Source: Micromonospora matsumotoense
Lineage (GTDB): Bacteria > Actinomycetota > Actinomycetes > Mycobacteriales > Micromonosporaceae
NCBI RefSeq assembly: GCF_900091525.1
Contig: NZ_FMCU01000002.1
Coordinates: 702,268-766,267 of the forward strand
Direction: 5' to 3'
DNA: 64,000 bases
The first letter of the stretch is position 1; each line of letters opens with the position of its first letter. Below the pieces are notes generated by a model. The model searched no databases and was not told the origin of the DNA. It saw only the letters and a program-made list of their open reading frames with translations. The position numbers and the translations under genes were made by a program. Below are positions 8,905 to 18,300 of this stretch, in pieces.

Positions 8905-9572
8905 GGCAGGCGGATTCCGGTGCAGGGGCTGCTGTGCGCGGGGCGGTGCCGCATCCAGAAGACCACGTCGAGGACGCGGAGCAGGCTCACCGTCTCGGGC
9001 AGGCCAGCCTTCTCGTGCAGTGCGCGGAGCCGCTGCCCCAACACGCCGTCCTCCTCGCGGAGCCTGCCGTGCAGCCACTCCCAGAAGCCGGAGCCGGTGC
9101 GATAGGCGCAGGACACCACTACGTCGTACACCGGCACCAGCTTCGGACGCTTGCGGGCGAGCAGCTTGCCGGCGATGACCCACCCGATGCCGTCCGCGTC
9201 GCGCAGCGCCCGCCACGCGGTGTCCGCAGCACCGCCCGCCACCACCAGGGGGTACGCCTCGTCGGCGCCCAGCGCGATGTCGACCGGAATCCTCGCCAGC
9301 TCGGCGGCGATCCGTTCACCGAGCGTCCCCTGCAACAGGTCGAGCGCGCACCGGGGCGGCACCCGCACATCGAGCAGTTCCACCGCGACGAGGTCTTCGG
9401 CGGTGATGGTTCCGGCCGTTTCGGGGCGGTCGCCGCCGCCACCGAGGTGTTCGAACTGGCCACCGGTGAACGCCGCGCCGCCGGTGGCCAGATAGTAACG
9501 TCGCAGGTCGGAGACCGACCGGGGGTCGTCGAGCACGGCCAGCATCTCGGCGAGAGTCAGGGGCTGGGGCAC
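8901..9572 (-). CDS. DUF6308-like protein
   Basis: 223 residues, all-helical looking, no signal peptide. LLARKRPKLVPVYDVVV near residue 140 and FWMRHRPA near the C-terminus resemble actinobacterial DUF6308 proteins, which have no known activity; this match is from memory of the family and not checked. Stop overlaps the next start by 4 bases. The UvrD-like helicase gene ends 16 bases upstream, so it belongs to the same operon. Confidence 0.6.
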   Translation of the reverse strand: MPQPLTLAEMLAVLDDPRSVSDLRRYYLATGGAAFTGGQFEHLGGGGDRPETAGTITAEDLVAVELLDVRVPPRCALDLLQGTLGERIAAELARIPVDIALGADEAYPLVVAGGAADTAWRALRDADGIGWVIAGKLLARKRPKLVPVYDVVVSCAYRTGSGFWEWLHGRLREEDGVLGQRLRALHEKAGLPETVSLLRVLDVVFWMRHRPAHSSPCTGIRLP

Positions 9573-9588
9573 ACTTCTCCTTCAGGGT

Positions 9589-11739
9589 CTAACGGTCAGT
9601 GGCGGCGAACGTCAGGTACGGGCTGGGTGTTCCGCTCCACGACGCATAGAGGTCCTCGCGGGCACGGGTGCTGGCGACGAAGAGCAGACAGCGTTCCCGG
9701 AGCAGGTCGTTGTCGTGTTGCACCTGGTCCACCTCGGCCGGCGTGACTTCCTTGGCGAAGGGGACCGCCTTGGCGTTGACACCCACCATCGCCACGCAGC
9801 GGAACTCCAGGCCCTTCATGGCGTGCATGGTGGCGAGCCGTACCCCGTCAACGTCCGCGCCCGGCTGGTCCCGTACCCAGGCGGTGGGAATGCCGGCGGC
9901 GGTCAGCTCGTCGTGCATGCCGCGCAGCGTGGTGGTGAACCGGGCGCAGACGGCGATCTCGCCGGGCCGGACGCCCTGCCCCAGCCACTCCCCCACCCGC
10001 TGTGCCAACGCCGCCCCCTCGGCCTGCGGCGTCGGGTGTCCCTGCGCCTGCGGTCGCCTGCCGTGCAGCAGCGACCGGTAGCCGGTGAGGTTGTCCTCGC
10101 CGTCGCCGCCGAGTTCGTCGACCTGTGCACCGACGAGCACCTGGGCCGCCCAGGCGAGGATCTCCTCGGTGCTGCGGTAGTTGATGCGCAGCCGGCTGCT
10201 GCGCCCGGTGACGCTGATGCCGAGCGAGCCGAGCGACACCCGGGAGTCGTAGATCCGCTGGTGCGGGTCGCCGGTGATGAACAGGTCGTCCGGTCCGGGC
10301 GGCACGGCAGCGCGCAGCACCCGCCACTGCGCGGGGTGCAGGTCCTGCGCCTCGTCGACCACCACGTGGTCGTAACCGTGGGTGGCCCGGTCCGCGTCGG
10401 CGAGCAGGTCCGCGGCCCGTGCGCAGATCTGCAGGTACGTGGCGGAGCCTGCGGCGGTCAGCTCCGCGTGGAACATCTCGACGGCCTCCCACAGCCGGTC
10501 ACGGTGCCGGGTGCCCAACGCCGAGCCCCGCCCACGCCGGCTGGCCGCGCGGTACCCGTGCCGGCTGCGCACGTCGTGGGCGAGGATGACGTGCCGGTAC
10601 TCCTGGGCGAGGAACTGTTCGGTCCAGGGCAGGGCCAGCCGGCGGCTGACCCGCCGCCACACCTGCCGCTCGTCGGGGTCACCGACGGGGGTCGGCACCC
10701 GGCCGGCGAGGGCGCGCACGGTGCGGTTGGCGAAGGCGTTCACCGTGGTCACCTCCACCCGCGACAGTTGCTTCTCGTCGTCGAGCAGCAGCGCCAGGTG
10801 TTCACGCAGCGTCGCGGCCAGGGCATTGGTGTACGTGGTGAGTAACACCCGGTTGTCGGGCGTACGGGACAGCAGGTGCTTGACCCGGTGCAACGCCGCC
10901 ACCGTCTTGCCGGTGCCGGGCCCCCCGGTCACCTGGGCCGGCCCGCCGTAGGACACCCGGTAGGCGACGCGGCGCTGCGAGGGGTGCAGGAAGACCCGCC
11001 ACGCGGCGAACGGCTTGTCCAGGATCTCGGCCAGTTCGTCGGGCCGGGTGACCAGGGTGATGCGGTTGGTGGTGTTGGCGATCGCCATCGCCAGGCTTTC
11101 GCTCGGCTCGTCCGGTGCGTCGGCCGGGCGGCGTTGGGCGACCAGGTCGCGGTAGACCTCGTCCGGGGTGAACCCCTCGGCGAGGTGCTGCAACACCTCG
11201 AACTGGTCTTCGGGCAGCAGCGTCCCGAACGCCTCCAACTGTGGCTTGTCGATGATCGTGCGGACGGCCCGTAGCACCTGGTCGTCGATGCCGAGGTGCC
11301 GCAGCGCCGTGTCCGAGTGCTTGGCGAACAGCAACGTCGGCGCCTGCGCCGCCGCCTTCTCCAACGCCGGGGTGAGCTGCTCGATGGCGACCACGTTGCG
11401 GACCTCCAGCGCCCGCGTCGCGGTGTTGACGGTGTAGAGCCGCTTCGCCGCCCAGGTGTACGCGCCGTCGTGCGGCACGACGTTGAGCAGCAGGAACGTG
11501 TCGCTGCCGTCGTCGGGGGCGAGCACCACCCCACGCCAGAAGTCGTTGATCCGGATGGTCCGCATACGCGGGTCCCGGGCGTTGTTGACCGACTCCAGGT
11601 GCAGTCCCTTGTCCGCGTGCAGCTCGGCGATGGTGAGTTGCTGGAACTTCTCCATCGCCTTGCGTACGCCGGCCCTGACGGGCTTCTCTAGGACGTCGAA
11701 GCTGTGCCAGAAGCTGTTGGCGAAGGCGAGCTGCGGCAC
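9589..11739 (-). CDS. UvrD/Rep-like superfamily 1 DNA helicase
   Basis: 716 residues from a GTG start that has GGAGG eight bases upstream; a longer frame upstream overlaps the preceding gene and is not used. Residues 1-240 form an accessory N-terminal domain (SFWHSFDVLEKPVRAG...). The helicase core has Walker A VTGGPGTGKTVAA near residue 273, Walker B VVVDEAQD near 465, QRIY and NYRS motifs, MHAMKGLEF (motif V) and LFVASTRARE (motif VI). It lacks the full 2B domain of UvrD. It lies 32 bases after the GmrSD-type gene. SF1 helicases of this shape accompany nucleases in several defence systems (for example GajB of Gabija). Helicase is certain; the defence role is inferred from context. Confidence 0.85.
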   Translation of the reverse strand: MPQLAFANSFWHSFDVLEKPVRAGVRKAMEKFQQLTIAELHADKGLHLESVNNARDPRMRTIRINDFWRGVVLAPDDGSDTFLLLNVVPHDGAYTWAAKRLYTVNTATRALEVRNVVAIEQLTPALEKAAAQAPTLLFAKHSDTALRHLGIDDQVLRAVRTIIDKPQLEAFGTLLPEDQFEVLQHLAEGFTPDEVYRDLVAQRRPADAPDEPSESLAMAIANTTNRITLVTRPDELAEILDKPFAAWRVFLHPSQRRVAYRVSYGGPAQVTGGPGTGKTVAALHRVKHLLSRTPDNRVLLTTYTNALAATLREHLALLLDDEKQLSRVEVTTVNAFANRTVRALAGRVPTPVGDPDERQVWRRVSRRLALPWTEQFLAQEYRHVILAHDVRSRHGYRAASRRGRGSALGTRHRDRLWEAVEMFHAELTAAGSATYLQICARAADLLADADRATHGYDHVVVDEAQDLHPAQWRVLRAAVPPGPDDLFITGDPHQRIYDSRVSLGSLGISVTGRSSRLRINYRSTEEILAWAAQVLVGAQVDELGGDGEDNLTGYRSLLHGRRPQAQGHPTPQAEGAALAQRVGEWLGQGVRPGEIAVCARFTTTLRGMHDELTAAGIPTAWVRDQPGADVDGVRLATMHAMKGLEFRCVAMVGVNAKAVPFAKEVTPAEVDQVQHDNDLLRERCLLFVASTRAREDLYASWSGTPSPYLTFAATDR

Positions 11740-11771
11740 GGACGGGACCTCCGGGGCGGGATGCGGATCGT

Positions 11772-14306
11772 CTAGACCAGATCGGTTTCGTCGGGGGTAC
11801 TGATCTGTGCCTGGTCGTAGAACCAGCGCAGATGGTCGAGCAGTGCGTCCCGGGCCTCGGCATCGGCGAGGACCGTCAACGGGAAGTTCGGCCGCAGGGC
11901 GAGCTTGGCGGCGGCGATCTCGACACCCGGCAACTGGTTCAACCGCTGCCGCAGTTCCTCCCGCAGGGTCACGCCGTCGAACGGCGTACGGATGCTGAGG
12001 TGCTGGAAGACGACCTCGCACTTACCACTGGGATAGAACGTCACCGGCCAGATGTTGCCGTACTCGTGTTCCTTCTCCCGGGCCAGGAGAAAGCAGGACG
12101 TCTCGTCGCCGTCGCCGTAGCCGAGGGTGCCGCCCATGGTGGTCCACGCGTCGAGCACGACTGCGGTGGCCGTGGCGACCGCCGGCCCCTGGGACGCGGT
12201 GAGCTGTTCCATGAACCGTGAGGCGCGGTCGACGTCGCCGCGGAAGCGGGATCGCCGCTCGGGCAGGTCGGCCGGCGTCACCCCGGCGAGCTGCGCCAAC
12301 TCCTCGACGGTGATGCGCTGGGTCTGGTCGGCACGGCCATGCTGGTCGAAGTTCACGCCCTCGGCGCGCAGCACGTCACGCGGGTCGTCGGTGCGGCCGG
12401 GTTCGAGCCACCGGAAGTTGCCCGCGACGATCCCACCGGCCTGGAGCACCCGGTGCGCGTTCAGGGTCGGATGGTTGGCCAGCCGGTTCCCCACCGGTTG
12501 CGGTGCCGTGCCGATCAGGGCGGCCAGGTCGCCGTAGGTGGTCCACGCGCCGGCCGGCAGCTCGGCGAGGGCCTTCGCCAGCACGTCCCAGGGCACCTCG
12601 GACTCGTTGCCGGTCTCCTCGGTGGGGCCGGGCCAGATGGTGACGATCCGATCAGCGAGGGCGTCGGCCCGCGCCAGGATCTCCGAGCGACCCCACCGCT
12701 GCCGGTCGGCGATGTCCCGGCTCAACTGGACACCGCTCTTCGCCAGGGCGACCCGCTTGACGGCGAACGGCTTGTTGCTCAGCTCGGAGTTGTAGCCGGT
12801 GATAGTCAGGTTCCCCAGGGTGTGCACGAGCGCGTCGTGCGCCTCGTCGGGGGTCTCGTCCGCGTCGAGGTCGGCGGCGAGCATCCGCCGCCACTCGTCG
12901 CTGAGGGCCTGCGGCAGCACGTGTTCGATGGTCAGCTTCTCCAGCGCCACCGGCTCCTTGCTGTCGTGGGACTCCTCCAACCAGCGCAGCACCAGGCTGC
13001 GCTGGTTGGCCCGGCCGTTGAGATAGAACGGGATGGTCCGCACCAGGGCGCGCAGACTCGCATCGGCGGCCCAGTGCTTGCGGCCCGTCGACAGGTATTT
13101 CCGCACCGCCTCGTGGACCGGCAGGTCCTGGTCCATCTCGGTGACCACGGCGAGCAGGATGCGGTTGATGTTCATGGTGCTCCGGCCGATCAGCAGCCGC
13201 CGGACGAAGAAGCTCTCCAGGTACAACATCGCGGAGGCGATCTGCGCGGAGGTCGCCGTGCCCCGGTCCCGTCGGTCGAGCAGGTGCAGCAGCACCGGGT
13301 AGACGGTGGTGGTGCCCCACGCGCTGAGCCGCTCCAACCGCTGCCGTACGCCCGGGTCCTGCTCCTCGGCGGGGTGCAGGATCACCCGCAGCAGCGCGCC
13401 GAGCCGGCTGAACCGTTGCACCTCGGCCTCGACGTCCGCTTCGGTGTGCAGCTTTTCGAGCCGGGCCTGCTGGGACGAGTAGGTGTCGGTCTGCTTGACC
13501 TTCGGGTCACGGTGGACCAGGTCGAGCCAGAAGAGCAGGACCAGCTCCGTCGGGGTGAACCGCTGCTGCAGCGGCAACCAGAGCGACTCGTAGACGGCCT
13601 GCCCCCGGTGGGGCAGTCGCATGAAGATGTAGTTGCGCAGCAGGTCGGCCTGGGTGAGCGTCAGCCCGGTGTTGTTCAGCGACTCGAAGATCCGGTAGAC
13701 GTTGTCACCGGGCTTGGCGGTGATCGCCACCAGCGCCAGGCCGGTGACGACGGCACTCTCGATCTGCTCGATGGCGATCGGCTCCTCGGCGGTGCCGAGG
13801 GTGGTCAGCGCCTTGGCGAAGAACTGGTACGCCCGCCCCACCGGGTTGTCTCCGCCGACGTGCGGCGTCGACTTCACGCAGGCCGTGTAGGCGTCCCGGT
13901 CGGCCTGGGTGGGGACCAGCTTCAACCAGCGCTGCTCCTCGAACGGGTTGGTCAGGTACTGCTGATCGAGCCGGAGCCGGTGTTTCGGGCTCTCGTGCTC
14001 GGCCCGGTGGTCGCGGATGGCGCAGAGCAGGATGGTCAGGGTGGTGAGCCGCTGCTGGCCGTCCACCACCAGGTACTCGGCGACGCCGACCGGACCCATG
14101 GCTGGGCTGGGCGCGAGCACCAGCGAGCCGATGAAATGGGTGGCGGCCGGGTGGTCGGCCCGGTCCCTGGCGAGCTGGCAGACGTCGTCCCAGATCCGGG
14201 CGAACTGAAGCTCGGTCCACGAATAGGTCCGCTGGTAGAGCGGCACGAGGTATTGCCTCGTGCCCTCCAGCAGACCCTGCAACGTGGTTTCGTGCGCCGC
14301 GACCAT
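11772..14306 (-). CDS. GmrSD-type restriction endonuclease (DUF262-DUF1524) fused to an alkyltransferase-like domain
   Basis: 844 residues from the ATG after GGGACGGGGG. Residues 1-330 are DUF262: VPLYQRTYSW and DGQQRLTTL near residue 82 form the NTP-using ParB-like site. Residues 330-560 are DUF1524 with IEHVLPQ and GNLTITGYNSELSN, the His-Asn-Asn metal finger of an HNH nuclease. Both GmrS and GmrD halves look intact. Residues 570-670 resemble alkyltransferase-like (ATL/MGMT) proteins: WTTYGDLAALIG, a PQPVGNRL helix and AHRVL in place of PCHRV, so the alkyl-acceptor Cys is replaced. Residues 700-844 form an unassigned C-terminal domain. GmrSD enzymes cleave phage DNA bearing modified bases. 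First gene of a five-gene operon. Confidence 0.85.
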   Translation of the reverse strand: MVAAHETTLQGLLEGTRQYLVPLYQRTYSWTELQFARIWDDVCQLARDRADHPAATHFIGSLVLAPSPAMGPVGVAEYLVVDGQQRLTTLTILLCAIRDHRAEHESPKHRLRLDQQYLTNPFEEQRWLKLVPTQADRDAYTACVKSTPHVGGDNPVGRAYQFFAKALTTLGTAEEPIAIEQIESAVVTGLALVAITAKPGDNVYRIFESLNNTGLTLTQADLLRNYIFMRLPHRGQAVYESLWLPLQQRFTPTELVLLFWLDLVHRDPKVKQTDTYSSQQARLEKLHTEADVEAEVQRFSRLGALLRVILHPAEEQDPGVRQRLERLSAWGTTTVYPVLLHLLDRRDRGTATSAQIASAMLYLESFFVRRLLIGRSTMNINRILLAVVTEMDQDLPVHEAVRKYLSTGRKHWAADASLRALVRTIPFYLNGRANQRSLVLRWLEESHDSKEPVALEKLTIEHVLPQALSDEWRRMLAADLDADETPDEAHDALVHTLGNLTITGYNSELSNKPFAVKRVALAKSGVQLSRDIADRQRWGRSEILARADALADRIVTIWPGPTEETGNESEVPWDVLAKALAELPAGAWTTYGDLAALIGTAPQPVGNRLANHPTLNAHRVLQAGGIVAGNFRWLEPGRTDDPRDVLRAEGVNFDQHGRADQTQRITVEELAQLAGVTPADLPERRSRFRGDVDRASRFMEQLTASQGPAVATATAVVLDAWTTMGGTLGYGDGDETSCFLLAREKEHEYGNIWPVTFYPSGKCEVVFQHLSIRTPFDGVTLREELRQRLNQLPGVEIAAAKLALRPNFPLTVLADAEARDALLDHLRWFYDQAQISTPDETDLV

Positions 14307-14403
14307 TCCGCCCCCGTCCCTTTCGGACCCACCCTGAGCCGGCAAGACAACCAGACCGAGGACCGACGGGGCAAACACGGATCTCCGCGATCTGTGCGTG
14401 CCG

Positions 14404-14787
14404 TCAGCCGCCGAAGGAGATGCCACCGCGGATGTCACGCGCCTGCACGACCGGACCGCTGACGTCACCGGAGACCGAGTTCACCACCCCGTCCGCACTG
14501 GCGGCTAGGGTCGCCTCCACCCTCGCCCACCGGTTGTGGAACTCAGCGGCGAAGCCCGGGTCGCGGCTCGCTTCGTCGGCCAGAACCGCAGCCAGCAGGC
14601 GGGTTGCCGCAGGCGAGGGCACTTCGAACGCACCCTCGATCGCTGCCCTCGCCGCCGGTTCGCGCCGGAAACGTTCGCGAAGAAAAGTGACCAGGGAGCC
14701 CACCGCTTCCCGGCTGCCCTGGGCCAGTTGGGTGGTGCCCCAGGTGACGAGTGTCGTGACGGCGGTGAGCATGATGGGATCCGTCAT
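14404..14787 (-). CDS. Small membrane-anchored or helical protein with C-terminal amyloid-like motif
   Basis: 127 residues; ATG preceded by GAGGAGAA. The N-terminus TDPIMLTAVTTLVTWGTTQL is mildly hydrophobic, followed by a helical bundle-like region (REAVGSLVTFLRERFRREP...) and a Gly/Val-rich C-terminus SVSGDVSGPVVQARDIRGG. That tail shares VVQARD(I/V)xGG(I/V)xF with the N-terminus of the NB-ARC protein at 15781. Such tails resemble bacterial amyloid signalling motifs, which pair a small effector or adaptor with an NLR. It is transcribed divergently from the 14903-18192 unit. The motif match is seen directly; the signalling role is an inference. Confidence 0.55.
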   Translation of the reverse strand: MTDPIMLTAVTTLVTWGTTQLAQGSREAVGSLVTFLRERFRREPAARAAIEGAFEVPSPAATRLLAAVLADEASRDPGFAAEFHNRWARVEATLAASADGVVNSVSGDVSGPVVQARDIRGGISFGG

Positions 14788-14902
14788 CCGGTTCTCCTCG
14801 AATGCGCTTTGCGTCGGAAACACGACAGCCGGCAGAGCGACGAAGGCGGCCGAATCGATAATACGGTCGACGTTCCATTCGTGATCCCACCTGGAGGTTT
14901 GT

Positions 14903-15175
14903 ATGAGTGGGAACCGTTGGCAGGCGGACACCTCCGCCGAGCTCACGCGACGCTGGGGAAAGTCGTCGCACGAGTTGGGCAACACCTCCGGCGACGGGAG
15001 CTGCCCGGACATCTGGGAATTGAGCAACGGAGACATCGCGATGATCGGGCAGGACGCCACCGAGGAATATCTCGGCCGGCTGCCCGACGGGGTGTCGATC
15101 GACCCGGGCGAGCGACTGGTCATCGTTCCCCGCTCCACCGTCATCGCCGCGAAGGTGGACATTCCCGATGCATGA
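14903..15175 (+). CDS. Hypothetical protein paired with a DUF6879-like protein
   Basis: 90 residues, ATG with TGGAGG nine bases upstream. Contains RWGKSSHELGNTSGDGSCPDIWELSNGDIAMIGQD, the kind of compact domain found upstream of DUF6879 genes in many actinomycetes. No catalytic motif. It overlaps the next gene by 8 bases. It begins a three-gene unit ending in the NB-ARC protein at 15781. Function unknown. Confidence 0.65.
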   Translation: MSGNRWQADTSAELTRRWGKSSHELGNTSGDGSCPDIWELSNGDIAMIGQDATEEYLGRLPDGVSIDPGERLVIVPRSTVIAAKVDIPDA

Positions 15176-15779
15176 CCTTCTCGGCGGCGATCCCGGCGAG
15201 CGGCTCGACCTGGCGGAATACTGGGCGGACTTCGAGGACCGGTTCTGGAAGACGGCCGCGCCGGGGTTCTGGAAGTTGGAACGGCAACAGTCCTTCAAGG
15301 AGCCCGGTGACGAGGGTTGGCGGGCCTTCACCGAGGGCCGCTGGGCGGACTCGCTGCGCATCCTGGAAAGTCGCCGCCAGGAGTTCGCCGGCTACTACCG
15401 CCGGGTCGCCGAGAGCGGCTTCGCCACCCGACGGGTACGGGTAGTCGACGAGCCCCTCACGCCGTACCTCCAGTGGGAGTTGCATGTGCTGCGGCTGCGC
15501 CACGAGTACGGCGGCCTGGCCCGGGTGGTGGACCCGGCCCGGGTCGCCACCGCCGAAGCTACGGGCGTGCTGCCGGAGATCTACACCCTCGGCACAGAGG
15601 TCATGTACGAGGCGGTCTACGACGCCGACGGGGTGCTGGCGGCGGCCCGCCGCTGGCGCGATCCGGGGTTGGTGGCGCGCTGCCAGGCGTTCATCGAGTC
15701 GCTCTACCTCGACGGTGAGCCACTCGACGAGTTCTTCGCCCGCGCGGTGGCACCGTTGGGGCCACCGCGGATCGGTTGA
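15168..15779 (+). CDS. DUF6879-like protein
   Basis: 203 residues. Motifs such as FWKLERQQSF, RRVRVVDEPLTPYLQWEL and YGGLARVVD are typical of the actinobacterial DUF6879 family. These proteins lie next to Scr1-type regulators or conflict genes and have no known activity; some are speculated to be effectors. It overlaps the upstream hypothetical and is separated from the NB-ARC gene by one base, so the three genes are almost certainly co-transcribed. No signal peptide. Confidence 0.7.
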   Translation: MHDLLGGDPGERLDLAEYWADFEDRFWKTAAPGFWKLERQQSFKEPGDEGWRAFTEGRWADSLRILESRRQEFAGYYRRVAESGFATRRVRVVDEPLTPYLQWELHVLRLRHEYGGLARVVDPARVATAEATGVLPEIYTLGTEVMYEAVYDADGVLAAARRWRDPGLVARCQAFIESLYLDGEPLDEFFARAVAPLGPPRIG

Positions 15780-15780
15780 C

Positions 15781-18192
15781 GTGGGTGAGCGGGATGGGCA
15801 GGAGCCGTCGCCCCGCCACGTGAACCGGTCGGAGTTGCACAGCCTCGCCGAGGTGGTCCAGGCCCGCGACGTCTACGGCGGGGTGCACTTCCACGGCGAC
15901 GGAGCCGAGCGCGAGCCGCCGCCTCGCCAACTGCCCGGTGACGTACGCGGTTTCGTCAACCGGATCGCGGAGCTGCACGCCCTCGACCGGATGACCGCTG
16001 ACGAGGACGCCCGGGTCACCCTCTCGGTGATCACGGGTACGGCCGGGGTCGGCAAGACCTCTCTCGCCCTGCGGTGGGCGCACCGCGCCCGGCACCGCTT
16101 CCCCGACGGGCAGCTCTACGCCAACCTGCGCGGGTACGACCCGGGCGAGCCGACCCGGCCGGAGGTGGTGCTCGACCGGTTCCTGCGGGCGCTCGGTGTG
16201 CCGCCCGCCGCTGTTCCCGCCGACCCGGAGGACCGCGAGGCCCTGTACCGGTCCCGGTTGGCCGACCGGCGGGTGCTGCTGGTCCTCGACAACGCCGCCA
16301 CCGCCCGACAGGTGCGTCCACTCCTGCCCGGTTCTGACACCTGCCTGACGATCGTCACCAGCCGGAGCATGCTCTCCGGTCTCGTCACCCGCGACGGCGG
16401 TCGCCGGCTCACCCTGCCGATGCTGACCGAGGACGACGCGGTTGCGCTGCTGCACGGCGTCACCGCCGACCACCGTGCCGGCGACGACCCCGCTGAGCTG
16501 GTCGAGTTGGCGCGGCTCTGCGCCCGCCTGCCGCTCGCGCTGCGGATCGCCGCCGAACGGGCCGCGAGCCGCCCGTTCATGCCGCTCGGTGACCTGATCC
16601 AGGATCTGCGGGACGAGTCGGCGCTGTGGGACGCGCTCACCGCCGAGGACGACGAGGAGGCCGACGCGGTGCGTACGGTCTTCGCCTGGTCCTACCGGGG
16701 GCTGGGCACCACGGCAGCCCGGCTGTTCCGGCTGCTCGGGCTGCATCCCGGGCCGGACGTGAGCGTGCCGGCCGCCGCCGCGCTGGCCGGGGTGCCGGCC
16801 GCCGAGGTACGCCAGCCACTGGACGCGCTCGTCACCGCGCACCTGGTGGAGCAGCACGCGCCTGCCCGCTACCACCTGCACGACCTGTTGCGCGCGTACG
16901 CCGTCGACCAGGTCAGGCAGTTCGAGGGCGAGGAGGATCGGCGGCACGCGCTGCGCCGCGTACTGGAGTGGTATCTGCACTCGGCGGACGCCGCGCTGGC
17001 GCAGAGCTTGCCGTTCAATCGCACCGTGGCGCTGGATCCACCGGCCGGCGTCGTGCCGCTGGCTTTCGCCGGCCCGGCCGAGGCGGACGCCTGGTTCGAC
17101 GTCGAACGCGACAACCTGGTCGCCGCCACCCGGACCGCCGCCGAGGCCGACGCGCCGCGTGTGGCCTGGCAGCTCGCCGCGATCCTGCGCAGCGTCTTCA
17201 TGCACCGCAACGCCTTCGACGGTTGGTTCACCACCGCGCGGATCGGGTTGGCGGCGGCCCGCTCGCTCGGCGACCGACGCGGCGAGGCGGAGGCGTTGGA
17301 AAGTCTCGGCAAGGCCCACTTCCAGGCGCGTCAGCTCGACGAGGCGGCCGAGCACCACCGGGCCGCGCTGGCGATCCGGCGCGACATCGGTGACGCGCAC
17401 GGCACGGCGGTGTCGGTGAACGCGCTCGGCCTGCTGGGGCTGCGGCACCGCCGCCTCACCGACGCGCTCGCCCACTTCACTGACGCGCTCGCCCGGTTCG
17501 AACGGCTGGGGAACCGGCGGTGGCAGGCCCTGCTGCTCAGCAACCTCGCCGAGACCCGCTACGAACTCGGGGAGCCGGCGCGGGCCGTCGAGTTGCTGGA
17601 GCGGGCACTCGTCGTGCAGCGGGAGATCGCCGACCGAGGGCAGGAGGGCAACTCGCTGCTCTTCCTCAGCATGGCGCTGCGCGAACTCGGGCGGATCGGG
17701 GAGGCCGAGGCCGCCATCGAACGGGCGCTCGCCATCGCCGAGGACGCCGGGAGCCCGGTGTGGCTGGCGCACTGGCTGGTCGAGCAGGCCCGGGTGCTGC
17801 GCGCGTCGGGGCGGCCGGCGGAGGCGCTGGAGGCGGTGCACCGGGCGGCCACGATCCAGCGGCGGTTGGGCGATCGCAGCCGCGAGGCGATGGCGCTCGA
17901 CGGTGCGGGCGAGGCGTACCGGGAGTGGGGCCGGGCGGAGGAGGCCGTCGCGTTCCACCTGCGGGCGGCGGCCACCCACCGAGGGCTCGGCGACGCCTGG
18001 CAGCTGGCGGTCACCCTGGCGAACCTGGCCGCAGCCCTGGTCGGGGCGGGCCGCCCCGAGGAGGCAGAGCCGCCGCGACGGGAGGCACGGGACCTGCTCG
18101 CCAGGTTCGACGACGCCCGCGCCGCCGCCGTGCGTGATCGCATCGACGCCGCCGGAGACGGTCGGCTCAACCCCGGTCCAGCCGGCGACTGA
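15781..18192 (+). CDS. NB-ARC ATPase with TPR repeats (NLR-like), N-terminal amyloid-like motif
   Basis: 803 residues from a GTG one base after the previous stop. Residues 15-40 carry LAEVVQARDVYGGVHFHG, matching the tail of the small protein at 14404. The STAND ATPase follows: Walker A GTAGVGKTSLALRWAHR near residue 86, Walker B RVLLVLDNA, and RLPLALRIAAERA (the GLPLA motif). A winged-helix region with TVFAWSYRGL precedes residues 480-803, which are tandem TPRs (for example EALESLGKAHFQARQLDEAA). There is no AfsR/SARP DNA-binding domain, so a transcriptional role is less likely. This is the architecture of bacterial NLR-like sensors. ATPase and TPR are certain; defence signalling is inferred. 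Confidence 0.85.
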   Translation: MGERDGQEPSPRHVNRSELHSLAEVVQARDVYGGVHFHGDGAEREPPPRQLPGDVRGFVNRIAELHALDRMTADEDARVTLSVITGTAGVGKTSLALRWAHRARHRFPDGQLYANLRGYDPGEPTRPEVVLDRFLRALGVPPAAVPADPEDREALYRSRLADRRVLLVLDNAATARQVRPLLPGSDTCLTIVTSRSMLSGLVTRDGGRRLTLPMLTEDDAVALLHGVTADHRAGDDPAELVELARLCARLPLALRIAAERAASRPFMPLGDLIQDLRDESALWDALTAEDDEEADAVRTVFAWSYRGLGTTAARLFRLLGLHPGPDVSVPAAAALAGVPAAEVRQPLDALVTAHLVEQHAPARYHLHDLLRAYAVDQVRQFEGEEDRRHALRRVLEWYLHSADAALAQSLPFNRTVALDPPAGVVPLAFAGPAEADAWFDVERDNLVAATRTAAEADAPRVAWQLAAILRSVFMHRNAFDGWFTTARIGLAAARSLGDRRGEAEALESLGKAHFQARQLDEAAEHHRAALAIRRDIGDAHGTAVSVNALGLLGLRHRRLTDALAHFTDALARFERLGNRRWQALLLSNLAETRYELGEPARAVELLERALVVQREIADRGQEGNSLLFLSMALRELGRIGEAEAAIERALAIAEDAGSPVWLAHWLVEQARVLRASGRPAEALEAVHRAATIQRRLGDRSREAMALDGAGEAYREWGRAEEAVAFHLRAAATHRGLGDAWQLAVTLANLAAALVGAGRPEEAEPPRREARDLLARFDDARAAAVRDRIDAAGDGRLNPGPAGD

Positions 18193-18300
18193 TCTTGGTT
18201 TGATGCCCGGGAGTCGCAGGCACCGCCGAACAGTGGATCAGCGGACTTCGCTGGCCCGCGCCCTGAGGAACTGTCGGTTCCCGCGTCTACGCTGCCGCGC

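Noticed and set aside
12339..14462. Long plus-strand open frame opposite the GmrSD-type gene
   Set aside because: Antisense shadow typical of very high GC; no ribosome site or domain, and the opposite strand has clear motifs.
15781..18192. AfsR/SARP-type antibiotic regulator
   Set aside because: NB-ARC and TPR match, but the N-terminal SARP DNA-binding domain is absent.
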